Source: Proteobacteria bacterium SG_bin5 (GTDB lineage Bacteria; Pseudomonadota; Alphaproteobacteria; Sphingomonadales; Sphingomonadaceae). Taken from it: 14,957 bases of DNA. The notes under the pieces were generated by a model. The model made no database searches. It was not told where the DNA came from and saw only the letters and a list, made by a program, of their open reading frames with translations. How positions within the stretch are numbered: the stretch's first letter is position 1; the number at the start of each line of letters is the position of its first letter. Of this stretch, positions 6,043 through 12,726 are shown piece after piece. The stretch lies in assembly GCA_002083475.1 (NCBI GenBank), contig LWDI01000010.1, positions 1 to 14,957 of the forward strand. Direction: 5' to 3'. Made by a program: the position numbers and the translations under genes.

Positions 6043-8325
6043 ATGGCCGATAGCGATCTTCCCCGCCTGCAAGTCGCCAATGCGCGGCCCGAGGATAGCG
6101 GGCGCGGCCTCGCGCATCTGCCGCGCGCGCTGATGGCGGTGCTGGGGGTGGGCGAGGGCGATGTGATCGAGATCATCGGCAAGCGCGCCACCCCCGCGCG
6201 CGCGGTCGCGCCCTATCCCGAGGACGAGGGGCTCGAAATCATCCGCATCGATGGCTTGCAGCGCGCCAATGCCGGGGTGGGCTCGGGCGAGTTCGTCGAG
6301 GTGCGCAAGGCCGAGGCCAAGCCCGCGACCCGCGTGATCTTCGCACCCGCCCAGGAAAATCTGCGGCTGCAAGGCTCGGCCCAGGCGCTCAAACGCACCT
6401 TTTTCGGCCGCCCGCTGTGCCAGGGCGATATCGTCGCGACCGCAGGCCAACAGCGCGTCGCCAACATCCCGCCCGAGGTGCAGCAATTCTTGCGCGCGCC
6501 GGCCTATGCCCTGCAGGAAATCCGCCTCGCGGTCGTCGCGAGCAGCCCCAAGGGCGTCGTCCAGATCGACGAGAATACCGAGGTCGAACTCCGCGCCGAA
6601 TATCAGGAGCCGGTCGACGCGCGCCGGGCGGACGTGACCTATGACGATATCGGCGGCATGGCCGGCACGATCGACCAACTGCGCGAAATGGTCGAACTGC
6701 CGCTGCGTTACCCCGAATTGTTCCAGCGGCTGGGGGTCGATCCGCCCAAGGGCGTGCTGCTCCACGGCCCGCCGGGCACCGGCAAGACGCGGCTCGCGCG
6801 CGCGGTGGCGAATGAGAGCGACGCGAATTTCTTCCTCATCAACGGCCCCGAGATCATGGGATCGGGCTATGGCGAGAGCGAGAAACGCTTGCGCGACGTG
6901 TTCGAGCAGGCGACCAAGGCGGCCCCCGCGATCGTCTTCATCGACGAGATCGACTCGATCGCCCCCAAGCGCGGCCAGGTGACCGGCGAGGCCGAAAAGC
7001 GCCTCGTCGCGCAATTGCTCACGCTGATGGACGGGCTCGAGGCGCGCACCAATTTGGTGGTGATCGCCGCCACCAACCGCCCCGAGGCGATCGACGAGGC
7101 GCTGCGCCGCCCCGGTCGGTTCGACCGCGAGATCGTGGTCGGCGTGCCCGACGAGCGCGGGCGGCGCGAGATTTTGGGCATCCACACGCGCGGCATGCCG
7201 CTCGCCGAGGCGGTCGATCTCGATGAGTTGGCGCGTACCACCTATGGCTTCGTCGGCGCCGATCTGGCCGCGCTCACCCGCGAGGCGGCGATCGAGGCAG
7301 TGCGGCGGATCATGCCGCGGCTCAATCTGGGCGAAACGACGATCCCGCCCGAGGTGCTCGATACGCTCGCGGTGACGCGCGACGATTTCCTCGGCGCGCT
7401 CAAGCGCGTCCAGCCGAGCGCGATGCGCGAGGTGATGGTGCAGGCGCCGCAGGTCCGCTGGGACGATGTCGGCGGGCAGGACGAAGCGCGCGAACGGCTG
7501 CGCGAAGGCGTCGAGCTGCCGCTCAAGGACCCCGAGGCGTTCCGCCGGCTCGGCATCCGCCCGGCCAAGGGGTTTTTGCTCTATGGCCCGCCGGGCACCG
7601 GCAAGACGTTGCTGGCCAAGGCGGTCGCGCGCGAGGCGCAGGCCAATTTCATCGCCACCAAATCGAGCGATTTGCTCAGCAAATGGTATGGCGAGAGCGA
7701 GCAGCAGATCGCGCGCCTGTTCGCCCGCGCGCGGCAGGTCGCGCCCTGCGTGATCTTCATCGACGAGCTCGACAGCCTGGTCCCCGCGCGCGGCGGCGGC
7801 CTGGGCGAGCCGCAGGTGACCGAGCGGGTGGTGAACACCATCCTCGCCGAGATGGACGGGCTCGAGGAATTGCAATCGGTGGTGGTGATCGGCGCGACCA
7901 ACCGTCCCAATTTGCTCGATCCCGCGCTGCTGCGCCCGGGCCGGTTCGACGAGCTGATCTACGTCTCGGTGCCCGACGAGGCCGGGCGGCGGCGCATCCT
8001 GCGCATCCAGACCGCGAAAATGCCGCTCGCCGAAGATGTCGATCTCGACGCGCTCTCGCGGCGGACCGAGCGCTATTCGGGCGCCGATCTCGAGGATCTG
8101 GTGCGCCGCGCGGGGCTCGCCGCGTTGCGCGAATCGCTCGGCACGCGGGCGGTGACGGCGGCGCATTTCGAGACGGCCTTGGCCGACTCGCGCGCTTCGG
8201 TCACGCCCGAGATGGAGGCCGATTATGCGCAAATCGCCGCGCGGCTGAAGCAGGACGCGGCGGCGCTCCAGCCGATCGGGTTCATTTCGCCGGGGCAATT
8301 GCGGCCGAGGTCGGGGGAAGCATGA
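6043..8325 (+). CDS. CDC48/VAT-type AAA+ ATPase (two AAA domains)
   Basis: 760 aa. The ATG at 6043 has GGAGAG seven bases upstream; the frame runs 29 codons further up but without a ribosome site or homology. Residues 1-185 fit the CDC48 N-terminal substrate or adaptor domain. D1 has Walker A GPPGTGKT (242-249, K248), Walker B IVFIDE (E302) and an arginine-finger region RRPGRFDRE. D2 has Walker A GPPGTGKT (515-522, K521), Walker B VIFIDE (E575) and pore loop KWYGESE. D1 has GSGYGESE at the pore-loop position. Both ATPase sites therefore look intact. The family forms hexameric rings that unfold proteins with ATP, as p97 does in eukaryotes and VAT in archaea; it is also known from many alphaproteobacteria, where its clients are largely unknown. 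The C-terminus lacks an HbYX proteasome-docking tail. It stands alone, downstream of an orphan terminator. Confidence 0.95.
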   Translation: MADSDLPRLQVANARPEDSGRGLAHLPRALMAVLGVGEGDVIEIIGKRATPARAVAPYPEDEGLEIIRIDGLQRANAGVGSGEFVEVRKAEAKPATRVIFAPAQENLRLQGSAQALKRTFFGRPLCQGDIVATAGQQRVANIPPEVQQFLRAPAYALQEIRLAVVASSPKGVVQIDENTEVELRAEYQEPVDARRADVTYDDIGGMAGTIDQLREMVELPLRYPELFQRLGVDPPKGVLLHGPPGTGKTRLARAVANESDANFFLINGPEIMGSGYGESEKRLRDVFEQATKAAPAIVFIDEIDSIAPKRGQVTGEAEKRLVAQLLTLMDGLEARTNLVVIAATNRPEAIDEALRRPGRFDREIVVGVPDERGRREILGIHTRGMPLAEAVDLDELARTTYGFVGADLAALTREAAIEAVRRIMPRLNLGETTIPPEVLDTLAVTRDDFLGALKRVQPSAMREVMVQAPQVRWDDVGGQDEARERLREGVELPLKDPEAFRRLGIRPAKGFLLYGPPGTGKTLLAKAVAREAQANFIATKSSDLLSKWYGESEQQIARLFARARQVAPCVIFIDELDSLVPARGGGLGEPQVTERVVNTILAEMDGLEELQSVVVIGATNRPNLLDPALLRPGRFDELIYVSVPDEAGRRRILRIQTAKMPLAEDVDLDALSRRTERYSGADLEDLVRRAGLAALRESLGTRAVTAAHFETALADSRASVTPEMEADYAQIAARLKQDAAALQPIGFISPGQLRPRSGEA

Positions 8326-8350
8326 GGCGGCTGCGTCGATAAACAGAACG

Positions 8351-8437
8351 CCGTCACCCCGGCCCCCGAGCCGGGGTCCCGCTGCCTTCGACCGCCGCAA
8401 GATGAAGCGGGACCCCGGATCAAGTCCGGGGTGACGG
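8351..8437. repeat. REP-like inverted pair, GTCACCCCGG family
   Basis: Arms of about 31-32 bp at 8351-8382 and 8407-8437 are inverted copies. Twelve outer and twelve inner bases match exactly (CCGTCACCCCGG and CCGGGGTCCCGC), with a variable 7-8 base centre. Each arm is a hairpin: CCCCGGC/GCCGGGG in the left, CCCCGGA/TCCGGGG in the right. It separates the convergent CDC48-type and MFS genes and may stop transcription from both sides, although no T run is present. Confidence 0.88.
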
Positions 8438-8438
8438 G

Positions 8439-9743
8439 TCAAGGGATAGAGGATATGCCAGCGCGATCCGCCGACGCGCGGAGCACCCGCGCAGCATAGC
8501 CGATCGTCGCCACCAGCGCGCCGGCCGCGAGCAGATAGGGCAGGGGGTGGACCAGCTCGTAAAGCCCCACCCCGATCGAGGGGCCGAGCACGAAGCTCGC
8601 GCCGTTGATCGAGGTCACCTTGCCCGCGACCGACCCTTGGCCGCCCGGCCCCACCGCGAGCGACGCCCCCGCCGTGAACCCCGGGCGCACGAAGCCAAAC
8701 CCTGCCGCCGCTAGCGCATAAGCGAGCGCGATGCCGTAAAGCGAGGTCGCCAGGCCCGTGAGCGCGCAGCCGAGCGCCGCCGCCGCGCAGCCGATCAGCA
8801 CCAGCCGGCGCGGGGTGAGCGCGAGCAGCGGGATCACCCCCCATTGCACGAGCAGCGCGGCGCCCGCGCCCATGATCAGCACCAGTCCCGTCGGCTGGAG
8901 CGCGTCGGCGGGGGCGAGGCGGAGCCGGTCGATCACCAAAAAGCCGATCGCTTGCCCGGTCATCGCCTGGGCATGGCCCGTGACCAGCCCGATCATCAGC
9001 CAGCCGCGCACGCGCCGGTCGAGATAGCGCACCGCCTCGATCCGCGGCGCGGTGGCGGCGGTGATGCTCGCGCCGGTCGATTGCCCGCCGATCGAGGGAT
9101 AAGCGGTCGCCGCCCCCTGGCTCGCCATGCCGCGATCGGCGGGGAGCAGCCGCGCGACGACGATCAGCATCGCGAGCCCGAACAGCGCGCCGACGAGCGC
9201 CGGCCCCGCGAGCCCGATCGTCACGCCCGCGATGCCGCCGAGCACCAGATAGGGGGCAATCGCCGGGCCGATGATCGTCCCCAAGCCGAACGCCGAGCCG
9301 AGCAGGGTGAGCGCGCGCGTGCGCTCCTCGCGCGTCGTCTCGCCCGCGACCAGCGCTTGCACGGCGGGGGGCGCGGCGCTCCCCAAGCCGCCATAGATCA
9401 TCCGCCCGGCGATGAAGAGGAAGAAGGTGGTCGCCCCGCCGATCCAGCCGTTGATCCCGGCGGCGAGGAAAACGCCGCACAGCCCGAGCGAGGCGACGAG
9501 CCCGCCCATCCCCAGCAACACCATCGCCCGGCGCCCCTGGCGATCCGATCGGCTCGCCCAATAGGGCGCCGCCACCACCCAGAGCAGCGCCGAGACCGAA
9601 AAGGCCGCCGCCACCCAAGCGTCGCGCACATGGAGCACGCGCCCGATCGCCGGCAGCACCGATTGCAGCGCGGTATTGCCGGCGGCGATGGTGAACATCA
9701 CCATGAACAACAGCGCGAAGCGCCGATCGCGCGGGGCGCTCAT
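8439..9743 (-). CDS. MFS transporter (drug-efflux-like)
   Basis: 434 aa, largely hydrophobic, consistent with twelve transmembrane helices of the major facilitator superfamily. The loop between helices 2 and 3 carries motif A in the form SRSDRQGRR (64-72), the best family signature. Early helices include LLFMVMFTIAAGNTALQS and AAFSVSALLWVVAAPY. The layout and motif suggest a DHA1-like proton antiporter for drugs or small metabolites; the substrate cannot be read from the sequence. The ATG at 9743 overlaps the stop of the upstream monooxygenase-type gene as ATGA, so translation is probably coupled. The pair may deal with the same aromatic or quinone-like compound, by inference from context only. 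It ends two bases after the inverted repeat. Confidence 0.88.
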   Translation of the reverse strand: MSAPRDRRFALLFMVMFTIAAGNTALQSVLPAIGRVLHVRDAWVAAAFSVSALLWVVAAPYWASRSDRQGRRAMVLLGMGGLVASLGLCGVFLAAGINGWIGGATTFFLFIAGRMIYGGLGSAAPPAVQALVAGETTREERTRALTLLGSAFGLGTIIGPAIAPYLVLGGIAGVTIGLAGPALVGALFGLAMLIVVARLLPADRGMASQGAATAYPSIGGQSTGASITAATAPRIEAVRYLDRRVRGWLMIGLVTGHAQAMTGQAIGFLVIDRLRLAPADALQPTGLVLIMGAGAALLVQWGVIPLLALTPRRLVLIGCAAAALGCALTGLATSLYGIALAYALAAAGFGFVRPGFTAGASLAVGPGGQGSVAGKVTSINGASFVLGPSIGVGLYELVHPLPYLLAAGALVATIGYAARVLRASADRAGISSIP

Positions 9744-10063
9744 GCCCGCCGCCAGCCATAGTTGCGGAAGATTTCGGCGACCGAGAGATCATAATCCCGG
9801 TACCAACGGTCGCGCCCGGCGTCGCGGATCGCGCGGTGCTCGGGGTGATCGCGCCACGCCTTGGCGCTCGCGTCATCGGCCCAATAGCTGACGGTGATGC
9901 CCAGGCCATCGCTCGCCCGCGCGCTTTCCATCCCGCGATAGCCGGGCTGGGCGGCGGCGAGTTCGGCCATCGCCTGGGCGGCGGCGGCATAGCCGGCGGC
10001 GTCGTCATCGGTGCGGCGCGCGACGAAGATGACGGCGATTTGTCCGACGCGCGGGCCCGTCAT
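9740..10063 (-). CDS. Antibiotic biosynthesis monooxygenase (ABM) domain protein
   Basis: 107 aa, a single dimeric alpha+beta barrel domain. Recognisable features are the early beta strand QIAVIFVARR, a helix AAAAQAMAELAAAQPGYRGMES, then GLGITVSYWADDASAKAWRDHPEHR, the strand-turn-helix typical of ABM/YqjZ-like proteins. Family members are small cofactor-free oxygenases, haem-degrading enzymes or binding proteins for quinone-like substrates; which applies is unknown. The ATG at 10063 follows an AGGAGAGAGG ribosome site. The stop overlaps the MFS start by four bases (ATGA), making a two-gene operon. A REP-like pair lies just upstream (10087-10170), between this gene and the divergent rpoZ. Confidence 0.85.
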   Translation of the reverse strand: MTGPRVGQIAVIFVARRTDDDAAGYAAAAQAMAELAAAQPGYRGMESARASDGLGITVSYWADDASAKAWRDHPEHRAIRDAGRDRWYRDYDLSVAEIFRNYGWRRA

Positions 10064-10086
10064 GCCCCTCTCTCCTCATTTTCCCA

Positions 10087-10170
10087 CCGTTCGTGCCGAG
10101 CGCAGTCGAGGCACGGGTTCCGGGGCGTTGCGCCGCTGGCACGTCCCTCGACTTCGCTCGGGACGAACGG
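10087..10170. repeat. REP-like inverted pair with compensatory changes
   Basis: Arms of 29 bp at 10087-10115 and 10142-10170 are inverted copies with three mismatches, separated by 26 bp. Each arm folds on itself: GTGCC/GGCAC in the left arm and GTCCC/GGGAC in the right. Two of the three mismatches are a compensated pair within these inner stems. It lies upstream of both rpoZ and the divergent monooxygenase-MFS operon. Confidence 0.85.
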
Positions 10171-10220
10171 GTTCGGCTCGAGAGCGGCTATCCTAAGGGG
10201 GCGGAGCGATGGCGCCAAGA

Positions 10221-10249
10221 TTGACTCGCGCCGCCCGCCGGCTTACACG
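10221..10249 (+). promoter_or_regulatory. Likely rpoZ promoter
   Basis: TTGACT at 10221-10226 is a good -35 box. After 14 bases comes GCTTACACG (10241-10249), which resembles the GCTAnA-type -10 region of alphaproteobacterial housekeeping promoters. The rpoZ start codon lies 30 bases downstream. No experimental support is available from the sequence. Confidence 0.5.
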
Positions 10250-10278
10250 CGCGCACTTTCCCCAATCATAGGTGTGCG

Positions 10279-10623
10279 ATGGCGCGCGTTACCGTCGAAG
10301 ATTGCGTCGACAAGGTTCCCAACCGTTTCGATCTCGTGCTGCTCGCGGCGCAGCGCGCCCGGCAGATTTCGGGCGGCGCCGATCTGACGATCGACCGCGA
10401 CCGCGACAAGAACCCGGTCGTCGCGCTGCGCGAAATCGCCGAGGAAACGGTGCGCCCCGATCATCTGCAGGAGGCGCTGGTCTCGAGCCTGCAGCGCGTG
10501 CAGGTAGACGACGAGGACGCGCCCGACGAGCTCGCCTCGCTCTCGGCCTCGGCCGAAGCGCTCCGCCTCACCGCCGCCGCCCCGCCGCGCAACCAGAATC
10601 TGGGCGGCGATTACGAGGGGTAA
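10279..10623 (+). CDS. rpoZ: DNA-directed RNA polymerase omega subunit
   Basis: 114 aa. The protein starts MARVTVEDCVDKVPNRFDLV and continues LAAQRARQISGGADL and NPVVALREIAE, the canonical conserved core of omega. Omega binds the beta-prime subunit, helps assemble RNA polymerase and, in many proteobacteria, forms part of the ppGpp binding site; the N-terminal MAR motif seen here is associated with that site. The C-terminal 45 residues are acidic then Ala/Pro-rich and poorly conserved, as usual. The ATG at 10279 has AGGTG four bases upstream. It appears monocistronic: a promoter lies just before it and a terminator at 10707-10737. In many alphaproteobacteria rpoZ is followed by spoT/rel, but here it is followed by the transposon. 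Confidence 0.97.
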   Translation: MARVTVEDCVDKVPNRFDLVLLAAQRARQISGGADLTIDRDRDKNPVVALREIAEETVRPDHLQEALVSSLQRVQVDDEDAPDELASLSASAEALRLTAAAPPRNQNLGGDYEG

Positions 10624-10635
10624 ACCCGCGCCGCG

Positions 10636-10654
10636 CGATCGGCCAAGCCGATCG
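10636..10654 (+). other. Hairpin downstream of rpoZ
   Basis: CGATCGGC-CAA-GCCGATCG is a perfect 8-bp stem 13 bases after the rpoZ stop. There is no T run, so it may stabilise the 3' end of the mRNA rather than terminate by itself. Confidence 0.5.
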
Positions 10655-10706
10655 GCGCGCGCCTAGCGCCGGCACGGGCCGGCCGGCGGCGCTCCAGCAC
10701 CGACCG

Positions 10707-10737
10707 ACGCCGCAGCTTCGCCGCGGCGTTTTCTTTT
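10707..10737 (+). terminator. Intrinsic terminator after rpoZ
   Basis: ACGCCGC (10707-10713) pairs with GCGGCGT (10723-10729) around a 9-base loop and is followed by TTTCTTTT. It lies 84 bp beyond the rpoZ stop and just before the transposon. Confidence 0.7.
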
Positions 10738-10761
10738 GCGCGACACGTCGCGGTGCTGGAA

Positions 10762-10769
10762 AGCAACCT
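10762..10769. repeat. Target site duplication, left copy
   Basis: AGCAACCT directly abuts the left end of the transposon at 10770 and is identical to 12740-12747 at the right end. Eight bases is the duplication size typical of IS1595-family insertions. Confidence 0.9.
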
Positions 10770-10793
10770 GGACATTATATACATGGCAAAGCA
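10770..10793 (+). repeat. Left terminal inverted repeat
   Basis: Begins GGACATTATATACATGGCAA. Compared with the right repeat it differs at positions 3, 14 and 17. The changes at 14 and 17 turn the TTGACA present at the right end into ATGGCA here. The ATG so formed is the best start codon of the first passenger gene. Confidence 0.9.
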
Positions 10794-10965
10794 CGTTAGT
10801 GGTGTTATTGAGTCGAGACAGGCCGGCGCTCTTTCTTTTGATATTGTCACGCCCGCGATGATCGAGGCGGGGGTCTACGCGGCTCGTGAATATTGCCTAG
10901 GGCAACCGCTCGCAGAACTGGTCAGGCTGATTTTGATCGCAGCTCTTACGGAGCGAGCCGCCTAG
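10783..10965 (+). CDS. Small passenger protein of the transposon, function unknown
   Basis: 60 aa from the ATG at 10783, which lies inside the left terminal repeat. A GTG ten codons upstream is outside the element and so unlikely to be the native start. No clear ribosome site precedes the ATG; a later ATG at 10858 (giving MIEAGVYAAREYCLG) is an alternative. The C-terminal half, TPAMIEAGVYAAREYCLGQPLAELVRLILIA, is helical and resembles short uncharacterised proteins I have seen in phages and mobile elements of alphaproteobacteria, often starting from a TPxMIEAG motif. No catalytic motif is seen. Its end overlaps the convergent 194-aa gene by 20 bp, a compact arrangement that supports both being real. 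Confidence 0.6.
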   Translation: MAKHVSGVIESRQAGALSFDIVTPAMIEAGVYAAREYCLGQPLAELVRLILIAALTERAA

Positions 10966-11530
10966 CCTCCTCGATCATGGCTTTCAGATAAGCGAGGCCA
11001 AGTTCGGCGACAGGAAGGGGTGTATTGTCCTCGATAGGCTTGCCGAGATGCTCCGCCGGGGGGTCAAACGCATCCCCATACCGGTCGTCTGTGACGCGAA
11101 TAAGTTCGAGCCTGCTTGGTTTCACGAACACGCGCGGGGGGCGAGCGGGGTTGGTCCCTGTCACATTAAGCACGGAACCGGGGCCGCCAATCGTCCCGTT
11201 CAGAATCACATCGCCCGTGATGCCCCAGCTTCCCGGCTTACGCTCCGTGATGTCTGCGATGCTGTGCTCATCACTGTTACGCGCGTGATGCAGGTAGCGA
11301 AGCAGCGGATCGTCTTTCCTCACCTTTTTCGCTCGGCCAAACCAAGCGGTGCTGCGTCCGTTCGTTTTCGAGCCCTGCTCAAGTTTGGAATAAATGGTCG
11401 AAGCTGCTGCGAGAAAGTCGGACCAAGCCCCCTCGGCCTCGCTGAAGCTCTTCGCGATCCTCAAGCGTTCGACTGCCCTCTCTGCCTTAGCAAACCGATC
11501 CTCCGCCTGTGCAATTGCCTTCGGACTCAC
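10946..11530 (-). CDS. Transposon passenger protein with HEPN-like R-N-x3-H motif
   Basis: 194 aa from a GTG at 11530; AGGTG lies five bases upstream and an in-frame stop follows closely, so no longer start is possible. Residues 1-90 are predicted helical: AEDRFAKAERAVERLRIAKSFSEAEGAWSDFLAAASTIYSKLEQG, then a basic stretch (GRAKKVRKDDPLLRYLHHA), then R84-N85-S86-D87-E88-H89. An Arg followed by a polar residue and a His four to six positions later, late in a helical bundle, is the active-site signature of HEPN ribonucleases. Residues about 100-150 are probably beta-rich (GDVILNGTIGGPGSVLNVTG) and do not resemble a known domain to me. The family is unnamed as far as I can tell. It may be a toxin, an anti-phage effector or a transposition accessory; all of these are inference. 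Confidence 0.8.
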   Translation of the reverse strand: MSPKAIAQAEDRFAKAERAVERLRIAKSFSEAEGAWSDFLAAASTIYSKLEQGSKTNGRSTAWFGRAKKVRKDDPLLRYLHHARNSDEHSIADITERKPGSWGITGDVILNGTIGGPGSVLNVTGTNPARPPRVFVKPSRLELIRVTDDRYGDAFDPPAEHLGKPIEDNTPLPVAELGLAYLKAMIEEARRLAP

Positions 11531-11544
11531 GTATACACCTCAAC

Positions 11545-11682
11545 ATGAAACACGACGAAACTTACTCCGAAGCGGAGGCGGCGGCCCGTCGAGAGGCGGC
11601 GCTACAACGGATGCTCTCCACCCCTCACAAACCGAACAAGTCTATGGGCAAGCGCGGCAATGAGTCGAGTCAATCGAAGTAG
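11545..11682 (+). CDS. Very small charged passenger protein
   Basis: 45 aa: an acidic/Ala-Arg helix (residues 5-24, with EAEAAARREAALQRML) followed by a Pro/Lys-rich tail (STPHKPNKSMGKRGNES). It is divergent from the 194-aa gene, with only 14 bp between the start codons, so the two could share a control region. No Shine-Dalgarno is evident before the ATG. The helix-ML-TPP/H-basic-tail pattern recalls many tiny alphaproteobacterial proteins of unknown role. Position and size would fit an antitoxin or a DNA-binding cofactor, but nothing in the sequence proves this. It could also be non-coding. Confidence 0.5.
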   Translation: MKHDETYSEAEAAARREAALQRMLSTPHKPNKSMGKRGNESSQSK

Positions 11683-11724
11683 CGCTTACGGCGCTCGCCG
11701 ATGCGTGGGGCTGGTTTGTAGCCC

Positions 11725-12699
11725 TCAAGCGGCGAGGCGATCAGTCCGCCGATAGGTGAGGCGCTTGCCCGCAATCCCACGAAGGGCAATCACCGTGCGC
11801 TCGTCGTCATTGATGCCCAGCGCCGTGCGGTTCGAGTAACGGAAATCGAACTCGGCAAGGTAGCGCTCCAAATGCTGTTGGCCGCAATGCTGATAAACGC
11901 CGCGCATACCGCGCTTGAAAATGCCAAAAAAGCCCTCGACCGTATTGGTGTGAGCGGTGCGATCGGCCTTTTGCACATACTCGCCGCGCGCATGGGTAGT
12001 GAAAGCGTGCGAGGCGAACTCGCGCCCGATCGCCTTGTAGTACTGCGCTTCGTCGGTCAGCAGGCGGCTTGAACGGTCAACCTTGGTATAGATGTAGGAA
12101 CCAAGATCAGCGGCATTGAGACGGCCCGAAAAAACGATGCTGGTTGCGCGGCCCGTGGCGCGATCGACCAGTGAAACAATTTTGTTCATGTTGCGAAACG
12201 GGGTGCGGCTTTCGGGCGCGGTCTTGTCCTTACCAAAGAAGGTTTCGTCCGCTTCAACGTCCTGCCCAGGGCCGCCCATGGGGTCGCTATCAGTGGGCGT
12301 CATCGCTTCGCGGATGCGGTGCGCCATGAACCAAGCGCTTTTGTACGTAATGCCCAGCATACGGTGAAGCTGATGCGCGCTGATGCCCTTTTTGCTGGCG
12401 CACATCAGATGCGTTGCCAGCAGCCACTTATTGAGCGGAATTTTGGAGTCCTCAAACACAGTGCCAACAGTCACGGTGAACTGCTCGCGGCAACCGTTGC
12501 ACTGATACAGCCCCTTGCGAAGCTTGCCCTCGGGATGCGCCTTCGACGGCTTGCCGCGCTGATCCGGGAGCCGCTTGGCTGTCACCGAGCCACAATGGGG
12601 GCAAACGGGGCCATCCGGCCAGCGCAGCGCCTCAAGATGCTCGCGGGCCTTATCCTCGTCGGTGAAGTGCGGGGCGGTGAGGTTCGTCATGCGGATCAT
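11725..12699 (-). CDS. IS1595-family transposase (ISXO2-like DDE domain)
   Basis: 324 aa from the ATG at 12699; a second in-frame ATG at 12690 (MTNLTAPHF, 321 aa) is as likely, since the predicted -10 box overlaps the first. The N-terminus holds a zinc ribbon typical of the family: C33-x2-C36 (CPHCGS) and C67-x2-C70 (CNGC). The catalytic acids are D151 (VEADETFFG), D216 (LLTDEAQYY) and E255 in HTNTVEGFFGIFKRG, followed by the conserved MRGVYQHCGQQHLERYLAEFDFRYSNR. It catalyses cut-and-paste transposition using the repeats at 10770 and 12739. No frameshift or stop is seen, so it appears functional. It transcribes away from the right end of the element. Confidence 0.95.
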   Translation of the reverse strand: MIRMTNLTAPHFTDEDKAREHLEALRWPDGPVCPHCGSVTAKRLPDQRGKPSKAHPEGKLRKGLYQCNGCREQFTVTVGTVFEDSKIPLNKWLLATHLMCASKKGISAHQLHRMLGITYKSAWFMAHRIREAMTPTDSDPMGGPGQDVEADETFFGKDKTAPESRTPFRNMNKIVSLVDRATGRATSIVFSGRLNAADLGSYIYTKVDRSSRLLTDEAQYYKAIGREFASHAFTTHARGEYVQKADRTAHTNTVEGFFGIFKRGMRGVYQHCGQQHLERYLAEFDFRYSNRTALGINDDERTVIALRGIAGKRLTYRRTDRLAA

Positions 12700-12726
12700 A
12701 TACCCGCATCAGGGTTGCTTTGTCAA
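12697..12726 (-). promoter_or_regulatory. Candidate transposase promoter in the right terminal repeat
   Basis: Read on the minus strand, TTGACA (12726-12721) is a perfect -35 box inside the terminal repeat. An 18-base spacer leads to TATATG (12702-12697); TATGAT (12700-12695) is a closer -10 match, but with a 20-base spacer. Transcription would begin near 12690, at or close to the second ATG of the transposase, which implies a leaderless or nearly leaderless mRNA. Confidence 0.45.

Noticed and set aside
8844..9761. A 305-codon plus-strand frame opposite the MFS gene
   Set aside because: Its His/Arg/Asp-rich translation lacks hydrophobic segments or motifs and mirrors the MFS codons.
6004..10008. 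A 1334-codon open frame on the minus strand
   Set aside because: It is antisense to the CDC48-type gene and crosses the inverted repeat and the MFS gene. The translation is Arg/Ala/Asp-rich with no domain; it is a by-product of GC-rich codon bias.
2041..10170. Repeated palindromes as a possible CRISPR array
   Set aside because: The copies are dispersed, inverted and of several sequence types, with no regular direct repeats, spacers or cas genes.
10753..10782. Start of the 60-aa passenger gene at a GTG outside the transposon
   Set aside because: The first six codons lie in chromosomal flank and target duplication, so this start could not be part of the mobile gene at other sites.
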